From positions 1-51,760 of the forward strand of contig JABDIN010000092.1 of NCBI GenBank assembly GCA_013003715.1: a stretch of DNA of 51,760 nucleotides, read 5' to 3'. Under the pieces are notes generated by a model. That model searched no databases. It was not told the origin of the DNA and was given only the letters and a program-made list of their open reading frames with translations. Positions 25,898 through 33,655 of the stretch are shown here, in pieces. Every line of letters starts with the position of its first letter. Positions within the stretch are counted from its first letter, which is position 1. The DNA is from Desulfobacteraceae bacterium. Its GTDB lineage: Bacteria; Desulfobacterota; Desulfobacteria; Desulfobacterales; Desulfosarcinaceae. The translations under genes were made by a program, and so were the position numbers.

Positions 25898-26560
25898 CTA
25901 CAATTCCGGATCCACCAGCCCGAGTTGAATGGCAAAATGGACCAGCTTAACGGGATTGGCGATGGAGAGCTTCTCCATGATTTTTGCCCGGTGGGACTTG
26001 ACGGTGCTGATGCTTACACAGAGCATGTCGGCGATCTGCCGGGTGGCATGACCTTCCGCGATGAGTTGAAAGACCTCCCGTTCGCGGTTGGAAAGCGATT
26101 TGTAAAGTTCGGCCTGGGGAAGGCCCTTTTTGGGTGACAGGTAGCGGTCCACCAGTTTTTTGGAAATACCCGGACTCAGAAAGGTCTCATCTTTCATGGC
26201 GGCATGTATGGCGTTGATAATATCCCGTCCGCTGGCGTCCTTCAGCAGGTAGCCGGACACACCGGTCTCCAGCAATTCATGGATATAGTACTCGTGGGAG
26301 TACATGGAGAGAATGAGGATTTTCGTCTTGGGCGCGATTTTCCGAATGCGTTTGGCGGCCTCTATCCCGTTCATGCGCGGCATGGCGATATCCATGATCA
26401 CCACGTCCGGCTTCAGTTGTTCGGCTTTTTTGATGGTGGTCTGACCGTTGGTGGCTTCACCCACCACCTTCAGATCCGGCTGCTCCTCGAGGAGCCGGGC
26501 AAGCCCCTGGCGTACGATGGTGTGATCGTCGGCGACCAGTATGTTTATGGTTTTACTCAT
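25898..26560 (-). CDS. LuxR/NarL-type response regulator
   Basis: A 220-residue regulator: receiver (1-120, Asp57 in VVIMDIAMPRMNG, Lys in LLKDASGRD) and a C-terminal LuxR helix-turn-helix (about 148-212, LSNREREVFQLIAEGHATRQIADML, shown here as two parts NREREVFQLIAEG and ATRQIADML). It follows the HisKA_3 kinase gene by 83 bp and is its likely partner. It lies directly upstream of the MtrH-led operon, so it is the best candidate for its activator. Confidence 0.94.
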   Translation of the reverse strand: MSKTINILVADDHTIVRQGLARLLEEQPDLKVVGEATNGQTTIKKAEQLKPDVVIMDIAMPRMNGIEAAKRIRKIAPKTKILILSMYSHEYYIHELLETGVSGYLLKDASGRDIINAIHAAMKDETFLSPGISKKLVDRYLSPKKGLPQAELYKSLSNREREVFQLIAEGHATRQIADMLCVSISTVKSHRAKIMEKLSIANPVKLVHFAIQLGLVDPEL

Positions 26561-26643
26561 GTTTCCCCTGTTGCTCGTTTAATCTGTCGTTTAGCGGAAC
26601 CGTCAGTCGATATGTCCGTTTGACCTGAGAATATGCCTGGCTG

Positions 26644-28893
26644 TCACAAATCGGACAGCGGTATTTTAATCCGAATCCGGGTGCCTTGCCCCGGTTTGCT
26701 GCGCAGTTGAAAGGTGCCGCCTAAAAGCGACGCCCGTTCGCGCATGCCGATCAGCCCGAGGCTTTGTTTGTTTTTACCGACGGTGGCGGTATCGAACCCG
26801 ATCCCGTCATCCTGCGCCAGAAAGATAAGTTTCGGATAACTCTTGATGATGGACAGCCGGAAGTTTTCCGCGCCCGAGTGTTTCAGTGTATTGGTGAGCG
26901 CTTCCTGGCTGAACCGGTAAAACACGGTTTCCGTATCCACGTCGAGGCGATCGTCGAAACCCACCATGTTAAAATCGATATCCAGATCGGAATGGTTCTC
27001 GATTTCCTTGAAATACAGCTGCAGCGCCGGTTCCAGGCCGAGATCGATCAACAGGGTGGGATGCAGGCGATAGGACAGACGGCGAATCTCCGAACCGGTT
27101 CTCCGGATCATCATGCGTATTTCACTGATTTCGTTTTTCAGGTCCTCGTTTGATGATGCATGATTTTCTTCCAGCCGGTCAAGCCCGAGTTTCACGGCCG
27201 TCAAGGACTGCCCGGCTTCATCATGCAGTTCTCTGGCAATGCGCCGGCGTTCATCCTCCTGACTCTGGAATAGCTTTTCAGTCAGGCGCCGGAGTTCCTG
27301 CCGATGCTGCCGGATGGTTTTCATGAGCCTGGCGTTCTCGATGCTTCCCCCCAGAAAATTACCCAACGATCCCAACAGGTGAAGTTCGTGTGTATTCATC
27401 ATCCGCCCGGGCGGAATATCGAAACCGAAAAAGCCGACCCCCCCGCCTTTGAAGGTGATCAGGAAACAGGACAGCCACGGTACGGACGCGCCGGTGGCCG
27501 AACGATAACTGACATGGAAAGAGGGAAATGCCGGCTTTGGCGCCAGCCGCGACGATTTATGAATCAGATGTTTTTCCAGTAATCGATCCTTGAAAATGAT
27601 GTTTCCATCCGGATTGCCGGCGGGCCGTGGAAGCCCGGCGCGCGCTCTTAACTCCGCCGCCTGGGCCTCCTGGTCGATCAGAAACAAGGCCCCCTGGTCG
27701 ATGCGGAGCACCCTGAGCACATCCTTGAGGGTAACCTTCAGTATATGGTCCAGATCCATGGAGTTGTTCAACGCCATGGCCACACTGTTCAAAATGGACA
27801 ATTCCCGGTTGCGTTCCCTGATCAGTTCTTCCGCATGCTTTCGCCGGGAAATATCCTTGATGATGCCTTCATACTCTATGTCGCCGGTTTCCGGGTTTTC
27901 GTACCGGCGGCTGGAAATCAACACGTGGAGCGGGGATCCGCTTCGGGTGATGAATTCCGCCTCATAATCCTTGACAAATCCCTTGTGGTTGATGACCTGT
28001 AGAAATTTATCGCGGTCACCGGGGTACCGGTAGAGCTGATCGGCGGTCATGCTCCCGGACATCGTTTGTTTGTCGGGGTAACCCAGGAGTTCGAGTCCGG
28101 CCGGATTCACATCCAGAATGGTTCCGGCCGCATTGGTGGTGTAGATCATATCATGGCTGCCCTCGAAGACCCGGCTGTATCGTTTTTCCCGGCTGGTCAC
28201 CTCCTCCTGAAGCTTTTTAATCTCGGAGATATCTTTGAATATTTCCAATCCGCCCACCACTTTGCCGGCCTGGTCCCGAAAGGCCGATGTGGAGCACATG
28301 ATGGGGACCTGCTCGCCGGCGATATTGGTGATCATGTATTCGCGGTTGTGGATGTCCTGACCCTCCTCCACAGCCCGCTTGAGTGCGCAATCGGATTCGC
28401 AGATGGCGTTTTTGAATACATCCTTGCAATACATGCCCACCGCATCATAAGCGGAAAAGCCGGTGATTTTCTCCGCTGCCGGATTAAAATAGGTGATCCG
28501 CCACTCCTTGTCCGTCGTAAAAAGTCCGTCGGGTATCCGGTGGAGCGTCTCGATGAAACTCTCTTCTTTCTGATATATGTGTTCAAGGGCTTTGACATTG
28601 TGACGATGCAGTTGTTCGGCAATGAACCGGTTCCATCGTGCCGGGCTGTGTTCACGGCCCCGGGCACGAAAATAGGAACAGGTCATACAAAAGGAAAATT
28701 TCTGAAAGAAATCGTTCAGGATCACCCGGCAGCAGTGTGTCCTTGGCAGCAGCCAACATTCCAGGTCTTTCTTGCTGTGGGCCGGACAAAGCACCTTGTC
28801 GCAGGAGAGCAGTTCCCAGCAGGTTTTACTATCGACCCGGACCTGCTGCTGAAGGCTCAGTGTGATCAGGTGATTTTGTTGCAATGAACTCAC
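26644..28893 (-). CDS. Cytosolic PAS-PAS-GAF-HisKA_3 sensor kinase with Cys-rich N-terminus
   Basis: A 749-residue kinase without membrane segments. The N-terminal ~70 residues are Cys-rich (CWELLSCDKVLCPAH, CWLLPRTHCC, FCMTCSYF), a module found in many deltaproteobacterial sensors and likely metal or redox sensing. Two PAS domains (about 100-215 and 220-340), a GAF domain (355-520) and a NarX-type kinase core follow (ERRRIARELHDEAGQSLTA, then HATPase with DDGIGFD and SLGLIGMRERA). I chose GTG 28893, preceded by AAAAGGAGA; the frame extends to 28968 without a better start. It overlaps the V4R gene end by 65 bp. Probably senses redox state or substrate for the methyl-transfer operon. Confidence 0.9.
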   Translation of the reverse strand: MSSLQQNHLITLSLQQQVRVDSKTCWELLSCDKVLCPAHSKKDLECWLLPRTHCCRVILNDFFQKFSFCMTCSYFRARGREHSPARWNRFIAEQLHRHNVKALEHIYQKEESFIETLHRIPDGLFTTDKEWRITYFNPAAEKITGFSAYDAVGMYCKDVFKNAICESDCALKRAVEEGQDIHNREYMITNIAGEQVPIMCSTSAFRDQAGKVVGGLEIFKDISEIKKLQEEVTSREKRYSRVFEGSHDMIYTTNAAGTILDVNPAGLELLGYPDKQTMSGSMTADQLYRYPGDRDKFLQVINHKGFVKDYEAEFITRSGSPLHVLISSRRYENPETGDIEYEGIIKDISRRKHAEELIRERNRELSILNSVAMALNNSMDLDHILKVTLKDVLRVLRIDQGALFLIDQEAQAAELRARAGLPRPAGNPDGNIIFKDRLLEKHLIHKSSRLAPKPAFPSFHVSYRSATGASVPWLSCFLITFKGGGVGFFGFDIPPGRMMNTHELHLLGSLGNFLGGSIENARLMKTIRQHRQELRRLTEKLFQSQEDERRRIARELHDEAGQSLTAVKLGLDRLEENHASSNEDLKNEISEIRMMIRRTGSEIRRLSYRLHPTLLIDLGLEPALQLYFKEIENHSDLDIDFNMVGFDDRLDVDTETVFYRFSQEALTNTLKHSGAENFRLSIIKSYPKLIFLAQDDGIGFDTATVGKNKQSLGLIGMRERASLLGGTFQLRSKPGQGTRIRIKIPLSDL

Positions 28894-29464
28894 AATAGGG
28901 ATCTCCTTTTGCCCGGCAGTGGGTCTCTTCCGCTGAAAACGATAAACAACCGTCCGGATAATCTCCACCGTAGAGCAAATCCATGAATGCGCCGGTCACG
29001 CCGCGCAGCATATAGCATTTGCCGGCAGGCGCCGTCCCGTATTCGGCGTGATAGCCCCTGGCTTCGTAGGAATCAGTAACCCGAATTACCAGTCTTTCCC
29101 TGGGGATAATATCGACCACTTCCAGGTCGCCCCACCCGAATGCCACGGCCACGGCCGTGAAACCCTTGATCTGATCCTCGGTGGTTTCGATCATGGGGGC
29201 GACGATTTCCGCCCATTCCCAGGAATTCCGTATTCCCTGGAAGGTGGCATATCCGCACTCCTGTGCCGCGTGTACCAGCAACTGCTGGGCTTCAGCCGAC
29301 CGCTGCGGCCCCATCAGCTTTTCGAGATCAAAACTGAGGCGGTTGTAATAAGACACCGAAATGATGGACAAATAGACACCGAACAAGGGAATGATGCCCT
29401 TGGACTCCCGGATACGGCTGCCTTCCATTACCGCGTGAACGATTTTACTGCCGTCTATGGCCAT
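28829..29464 (-). CDS. V4R (4-vinyl reductase-type) domain protein
   Basis: A 211-residue soluble protein. The C-terminal third resembles the V4R small-molecule-binding fold: RGVTGAFMDLLYGGDYP and the closing motif CRAKGDPYCEFIA, whose Cys pair is typical. The N-terminal part is helical (ESKGIIPLFGVYLSIISVSYYN). V4R domains bind hydrocarbons or aromatic ligands in regulators such as XylR/DmpR and in methyltransferase clusters. Placed directly before a sensor kinase, it may present a ligand to it. Overlap with the kinase start implies coupling. Confidence 0.75.
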   Translation of the reverse strand: MAIDGSKIVHAVMEGSRIRESKGIIPLFGVYLSIISVSYYNRLSFDLEKLMGPQRSAEAQQLLVHAAQECGYATFQGIRNSWEWAEIVAPMIETTEDQIKGFTAVAVAFGWGDLEVVDIIPRERLVIRVTDSYEARGYHAEYGTAPAGKCYMLRGVTGAFMDLLYGGDYPDGCLSFSAEETHCRAKGDPYCEFIATKSPDHTEPSAAGPGR

Positions 29465-29518
29465 GTGTTCCCAGTCCTCTTGTTTGGCGGTTATCGTCCG
29501 GATCGGGGTGCGGTCCGT

Positions 29519-30067
29519 TCATCGGGTTTCCGATTCAGTGTCGGGAGCCGACCTTGCCTCGAACAGACATTCCTTGTCCTGTTTTAATTTGCATTGTGTT
29601 TCCGACACCCGGAAATGACCGAGCGGCCGGTCAAAGGTGGCCTCCATCACGCCGGCGATCCACCCCCGGCTGAAATGGCAGCCCGGCGTATGCCGCCGGC
29701 CGTGTTTCGCCAGCCATCCCGTGACAAAATGACTGGCCGGACTGCTGATGGCGCCGCTGTCGGGTGTGGCGTTCAGGAAATATAAGATGCCGAGCCCACA
29801 GCTTTGAAATAAAATCGAAGCCATTTCCAGCCGGGACTTATAGGTTTTCAATTGCCGGTATTGGGCGATCAGATATCGGAAATTGTGATAGGCGGCTTCT
29901 TCCGCTGAACGGAACAGCAGCATCACGCCGTCATCCCCCAAGGTCTCTTCAAGGGTCATTTGCAAATTGATGTTGTAATGGTGGCAGTGCATGGCGAAGG
30001 GTTGTCCGGCGACCAGAACCCGGTGGCCTTCGCGGCCGAGTTCAGTATGCCAGTTGAATGGGGTCAT
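29519..30067 (-). CDS. V4R-like protein, second copy
   Basis: A 182-residue protein resembling the neighbour. It has His-rich N-terminal residues (FAMHCHHYNINLQ), LLFRSAEEAAYHNFRYL, GWIAGVMEATFDRPLG, and the V4R-like ending CKLKQDKECLFEA. The C-terminal Cys spacing matches the neighbour's C-x-x-K-x-D-x-x-C pattern. The His/Cys content could bind a metal or heme. AAGGAGAAAAC precedes ATG 30067. First gene of the regulatory block; 55 bp to the next. Ligand not known. Confidence 0.7.
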   Translation of the reverse strand: MTPFNWHTELGREGHRVLVAGQPFAMHCHHYNINLQMTLEETLGDDGVMLLFRSAEEAAYHNFRYLIAQYRQLKTYKSRLEMASILFQSCGLGILYFLNATPDSGAISSPASHFVTGWLAKHGRRHTPGCHFSRGWIAGVMEATFDRPLGHFRVSETQCKLKQDKECLFEARSAPDTESETR

Positions 30068-30203
30068 GTTTTCTCCTTATGTCGGCTGGGTGCAGTGCCA
30101 TCATTTGCGGTGATCCGGCGTTTCAGGAATTTCGGCCGACCCGGCAATTATGCATGGGGACATATATAGTTTCAAGCAAAACCTAAAATCATCCTTCGGA
30201 CCA

Positions 30204-30231
30204 TTGACCACGGATCCTTTTTTAGTAAAAT
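30204..30231 (+). promoter_or_regulatory. Sigma-70-like promoter of the second CobW gene
   Basis: TTGACC (30204-30209), 16-bp spacer, TAAAAT (30226-30231). It lies inside the open frame that continues upstream of the CobW gene, supporting the later start at 30345 and giving a leader of about 100 bases. Confidence 0.5.
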
Positions 30232-30344
30232 ACGCTCATTCGGTATCAGGTGAAGCGTTCATCCCAGGTTCTGATGCCGACATTCGTGAAATACCGGTTC
30301 GGATCAATCGATCGTTTGCAAGGGCCATGGCGGAGGGACCAGAT

Positions 30345-31340
30345 ATGAAACAGCACCACAACCCCACCGGAGATGACAAGACAGCCGTCGTTCTGCTGTC
30401 CGGATTCCTCGGCGCCGGTAAAACAACACTCCTGAAAAACATTCTGTCCTGGCAGGCGGATCTGTCCGATACCGTTGTGCTTGTCAATGAATTCGGTGCG
30501 GTGGGTATAGACGGCGGGTTGCTGAAAGATGCCGGCTCCGAAGTGATCGAGCTGAACAGCGGGTGTATCTGCTGCACCCTGAGCACTGATTTGCGGAAGT
30601 CCTTGCTGTCCATCCGGAAACAATTCAGGCCTGCGCGCATCTTTATCGAATCCACCGGTGTGGCGGACCCGGTGTCGGTGGCCGAGGTGATCAACCACGG
30701 CGACCTTGCCCGTTCAATGACCCTGAAACGGATTGTCACGGTATTGGATGCTGATTTCTGGGAAGCCCGGGAGGTGTTCGGCCCGGTGTTTTACAGCCAG
30801 TTGGAAATGGCCCATCTTATCCTTCTCAATAAGGTGGATGCGCTCGATAGCGATAAAATCCCCGTATTTTTAAAAGAGATCCACGCCATGATGCCCCATG
30901 CCCGCGTGATTCCCACGATTCACTGCCGGATCGATCCGGATGTGCTGGGGCTGGACGCCCGACCCATTCCCGCCGGGTTGAAACCCATGTCCCATTATCA
31001 ACCCGGTGGACGGGGTCGCCACCACCGTGCACCGGATGCCGGCGGAAATGGTCATGCACCCGGCGCCTCCGCCTATACGACCTTTTCATTCACAACACCC
31101 GGGATCCTGGATGAATCCCGGTTCATGGCGTTTCTCGGCGCATTGCCGTTTGACCTGTTCCGGGTCAAGGGGCCGGTCCGTTTCCAGGACCGTGTGGTGA
31201 TGCTCAACCATGTGGGCGGCAAAAGTGAATTCCTGCCGTGGAACGATGAAACCGAGACCCGGCTGGCCGTCATCGGATGGCGGATCGACGCCGATCCCAT
31301 TCTCGAGCAACTATCCCACTGTATCACCGAAGAACCATAA
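30345..31340 (+). CDS. CobW/COG0523-family GTPase with CxCC motif
   Basis: A 331-residue P-loop GTPase. Walker A GFLGAGKTTLL, VNEFGAVGIDG, the metal-binding motif GCICC, ESTGVADPVSV and NKVDALD are all canonical. A His-containing linker (RGRHHRAPDAGGNGH) precedes a CobW_C domain (FSFTTPGILDESRFMAFL, FRVKGPVRF, VIGWRID). Family members insert or deliver metals (Zn, Co, Fe). ATG 30345 has GGAGGG in front; the 65 upstream codons in frame lack family similarity and contain the promoter. It points away from the methyl-transfer block. It differs from the cluster's other CobW, which has lost the CxCC motif. Confidence 0.92.
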   Translation: MKQHHNPTGDDKTAVVLLSGFLGAGKTTLLKNILSWQADLSDTVVLVNEFGAVGIDGGLLKDAGSEVIELNSGCICCTLSTDLRKSLLSIRKQFRPARIFIESTGVADPVSVAEVINHGDLARSMTLKRIVTVLDADFWEAREVFGPVFYSQLEMAHLILLNKVDALDSDKIPVFLKEIHAMMPHARVIPTIHCRIDPDVLGLDARPIPAGLKPMSHYQPGGRGRHHRAPDAGGNGHAPGASAYTTFSFTTPGILDESRFMAFLGALPFDLFRVKGPVRFQDRVVMLNHVGGKSEFLPWNDETETRLAVIGWRIDADPILEQLSHCITEEP

Positions 31341-31396
31341 CCCTTTCCGGCAACCGGTGGGGTGGTAATGGGGGAGTATATTTCCGGATTATTAAT

Positions 31397-31518
31397 CGAC
31401 GTATCGCTGATTCGCGCAATGAGTTTCCGGCGGAACGTACTGGGGACAAGCCTTCTTGGCGCCACCGCCTCCCATAAACCAGAAATACAAGTTTTGCGTA
31501 TTTATCCGCCGGAGCAAT
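31397..31518 (-). repeat. 122-bp interspersed repeat, copy A
   Basis: Near-identical (about 5 differences) to 42679-42800 in inverted orientation. It starts ATTGCTCCGGCGGATAAATA and contains a 9-bp inverted repeat TCCGGCGGA/TCCGCCGGA about 80 bp apart. It lies between the ends of two convergent genes. No coding potential. Confidence 0.85.
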
Positions 31519-31529
31519 AAAGATGCCGG

Positions 31530-32273
31530 TTACGGGAAAAACGGCGGTTTCACCTTGGCCAGCATCTGATCCAGACGCGAGGCGGTTCCTTCTTTCACCA
31601 TTTCCTTGATCACCGCAAATTTGCCGAGTACGGCTTTTTTGGGCCCCAAAATTTGAGCCGTCACGAAAAAACTGAAATCAGAAAAAAATTCGGTTTCGTA
31701 CCGGGTCTTCAAACCGGCATACCCATCGTCCAGCCGGTATATTCTCGTCAACAGGTCGAACAACGCCTTGTCCGTTGGTTTCTCCCCGTCCACGGTGGTG
31801 ACCTTGTTGCAATAATCCGGCTCATACCCGGCCGGATCCATGGGTATTTCAACGCCGTACCGCCGCCACATTTTCATCAGCTCTTTTTTTTGTTGTCTGT
31901 TTTTCAGGGTCCGGTCTTGTCCGGCCTCATGGCTCCACAATCCGTAAGCCCTGCAGGCGAAGGTGCGCTGGTCATAGATGCTGCATTTTCCTTCCCGGCA
32001 AAATGGGCAGCCGTGCCGGTCTACGGGGGTGGAGAGATAAAAGGCGATGAAATCCCGGAAAATGCCGGTTCTTTCCGGTTCGGGCCGGCCGCGTATCACC
32101 CGCAACCATTGCAGCGCTTCCACGAAGGTCATCTCCGGCAAAAAGGCGCAACAGGAACCGGGCTGATCACAGACGCACGAGGTGTCGGGCAAATGCCCGT
32201 AGAGCCGCTGGAGGTCGTTTAACAGCGGGGCCGCGGCATCCATGGCTGTCGAGTGGTGAGCAAAAGGTGTCAT
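31530..32273 (-). CDS. YkgJ-like Cys-cluster protein
   Basis: A 247-residue soluble protein with the Cys pattern of the YkgJ family (predicted zinc- or iron-cluster binding): SCVCDQPGSCCAFLPEM near the N-terminus, then GCPFCREGKCSIYDQR and FACRAYGLW. The remaining part is helical and charged, unlike the short stand-alone YkgJ proteins. It starts 69 bp after the SMC-like gene and probably belongs to that transcript. GGAAG precedes ATG 32273. Function unknown. Confidence 0.82.
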   Translation of the reverse strand: MTPFAHHSTAMDAAAPLLNDLQRLYGHLPDTSCVCDQPGSCCAFLPEMTFVEALQWLRVIRGRPEPERTGIFRDFIAFYLSTPVDRHGCPFCREGKCSIYDQRTFACRAYGLWSHEAGQDRTLKNRQQKKELMKMWRRYGVEIPMDPAGYEPDYCNKVTTVDGEKPTDKALFDLLTRIYRLDDGYAGLKTRYETEFFSDFSFFVTAQILGPKKAVLGKFAVIKEMVKEGTASRLDQMLAKVKPPFFP

Positions 32274-32342
32274 ATTCTTCCAATTCCCGGGTGGATAGTT
32301 TCGTTTCCGGCTTCAATTCACCACCGCAAGTGGCCTTGGGTA

Positions 32343-33323
32343 TCAGCAGCATTTATAAAGCCGCAGAAGCCGTTCATCCATAAGAAAATAAAATTTCATG
32401 AACGACGATCCGTCAAACCGCGTGCGTACGCCGTGCAATGTATCAGCCAGTTCAATGGTGCTGCGCAGATGGGTGATCATGATGAGTTGTTTCCGGGCGG
32501 CCACCTCCTTGAGCAGGGTCTGCATGGACTTATGGTGTGTGTAATCCAGGGCCGGCTCCACCTCGTCCAGCAGATATACAGCGCTTTCCATGCCGGCGAA
32601 CAATGCCAGTTTCAGTGCCAGGCTGGTAACTGATTTCTCCCCTCCGGACAGCTGATGAGCCTTGCGCATGCGGTTGCCCGGCAGCCCGGCTTCAACTTCC
32701 AGCGCCTGTCGGCCGTTGGTTGAAGTGGTGAAAAGCCGGAAGTCGCCACGGGGCATGAGGTACGACATATATTTATGAAATCGTGGCGCAATCTCATCTT
32801 CCACCAGGGCTTTCGCGTCCGGGGGATTGTCCGAAGCGAACATCGATTCGATCCACTCATAGCGCTGGGGCGGGTCGAGTTGAAGGACGTTGTTGATCTC
32901 TTCCTGACGGATGATGGTTTTAAGCGCATCCTTTAAGTCGTGGGTGGCGAGGTGTTGCAAATATTCCGTTCCGGAGCAAACGGTGTCATCGATTTCAAAC
33001 CGCTCGTCACCGGCCCGGGTTTTTTCCCTGGCCAGCTTGAACCCGGCGGAATCCTCCCCATTGGCCGGCCGAATGACCATTTCCACCCGCGCCTTTGCAG
33101 CCGGTGGATACCCATTGCTGCCGGCAAAAAAAAGCTCGTCGTCTTCAACACATCGCAGCCGGTGGATGTCCGACTCACCAAGGGTCCAGACCAGGGCGTC
33201 CAGGATATTTGATTTCCCCACGCCGTTCTTGCCCATGATCACCCCGATACCGGGCTGAAAGCTCATGCGGGTCTTCTCCGAAAACGATTTAAAGCCTTCG
33301 ATATGGACATCCTCCAGAAACAT
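32343..33323 (-). CDS. SMC-like ATPase without coiled-coil arms
   Basis: A 326-residue ABC-type ATPase whose ends match SMC heads: N-terminal IEGFKSFSEKTRM and Walker A GKNGVGKSN, C-terminal signature LSGGEKSVTSLALKLAL, Walker B VYLLDEVEPALD and switch His region IMITHLRSTIE. The ~600-residue coiled coil and hinge of true SMC proteins are replaced by about 100 residues (TVCSGTEYLQHL ... MPRGDFRLFTT). This gives a minimal head dimer-type ATPase. ATG 33323 follows the selenoprotein stop by one base, with GGGAGA ahead. The N-terminal extension of this frame to 33509 is an artefact. Client unknown. Confidence 0.88.
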   Translation of the reverse strand: MFLEDVHIEGFKSFSEKTRMSFQPGIGVIMGKNGVGKSNILDALVWTLGESDIHRLRCVEDDELFFAGSNGYPPAAKARVEMVIRPANGEDSAGFKLAREKTRAGDERFEIDDTVCSGTEYLQHLATHDLKDALKTIIRQEEINNVLQLDPPQRYEWIESMFASDNPPDAKALVEDEIAPRFHKYMSYLMPRGDFRLFTTSTNGRQALEVEAGLPGNRMRKAHQLSGGEKSVTSLALKLALFAGMESAVYLLDEVEPALDYTHHKSMQTLLKEVAARKQLIMITHLRSTIELADTLHGVRTRFDGSSFMKFYFLMDERLLRLYKCC

Positions 33324-33324
33324 G

Positions 33325-33621
33325 CTAGGTCTCCCGGTTTTTATCCGCATAGCGCCGCTGGATTTCCGCAATGAGTTCTTCCTGGGGCGGAATGATGGAT
33401 TCGTAGACCAGCTCGCCATCCAGGGCAACGCTGGGCAGGGATTTGGCATTGAGCTGCTGAAACCGCGCCACACCGGGACGGGTGCGCATGTCCCACTCGG
33501 AAACGTCAATGAGTTGCTGAATATCCTCCGGTAAAACCTTTACCGATTCGGCCATATAGACACAGGCAATTCATTGATTGAAATCGGTCAGCAACACGTC
33601 TACCTTGACCGGTGTATTCAT
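33325..33621 (-). CDS. Thioredoxin-like selenoprotein with UxxC motif (UGA at codon 17)
   Basis: With UGA at 33571-33573 read as Sec, the frame from ATG 33621 (GGAGA upstream) gives 98 residues: MNTPVKVDVLLTDFNQ, Sec17, IACVYMAES, then VLPEDIQQLID. It aligns without gaps to the Cys paralogue at 17924-18325, where residue 17 is Cys and residue 20 is Cys in both. Shared later segments include LP-S/T-cis-Pro-like KSLPSVALDGELVYESIIPPQEEL. Without readthrough the frame loses strand 1 and the active site. A SECIS-like hairpin follows. It sits 34 bp after the TSCPD-phosphoesterase gene and one base before the SMC-like gene. Role probably thiol redox; partner unknown. Confidence 0.9.
33529..33545 (-). 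promoter_or_regulatory. SECIS-like hairpin of the thioredoxin-like gene
   Basis: CGGTAAA-GGT-TTTACCG, a perfect 7-bp stem with a GGU triloop, starting 26 bases after the UGA, within the 16-37-base range used for bacterial SECIS elements. The triloop is identical to that of the UroD-family gene. Confidence 0.75.
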
Positions 33622-33655
33622 GTACTTTTCTCCATTCGAAGTTCTCGTGCGATAT

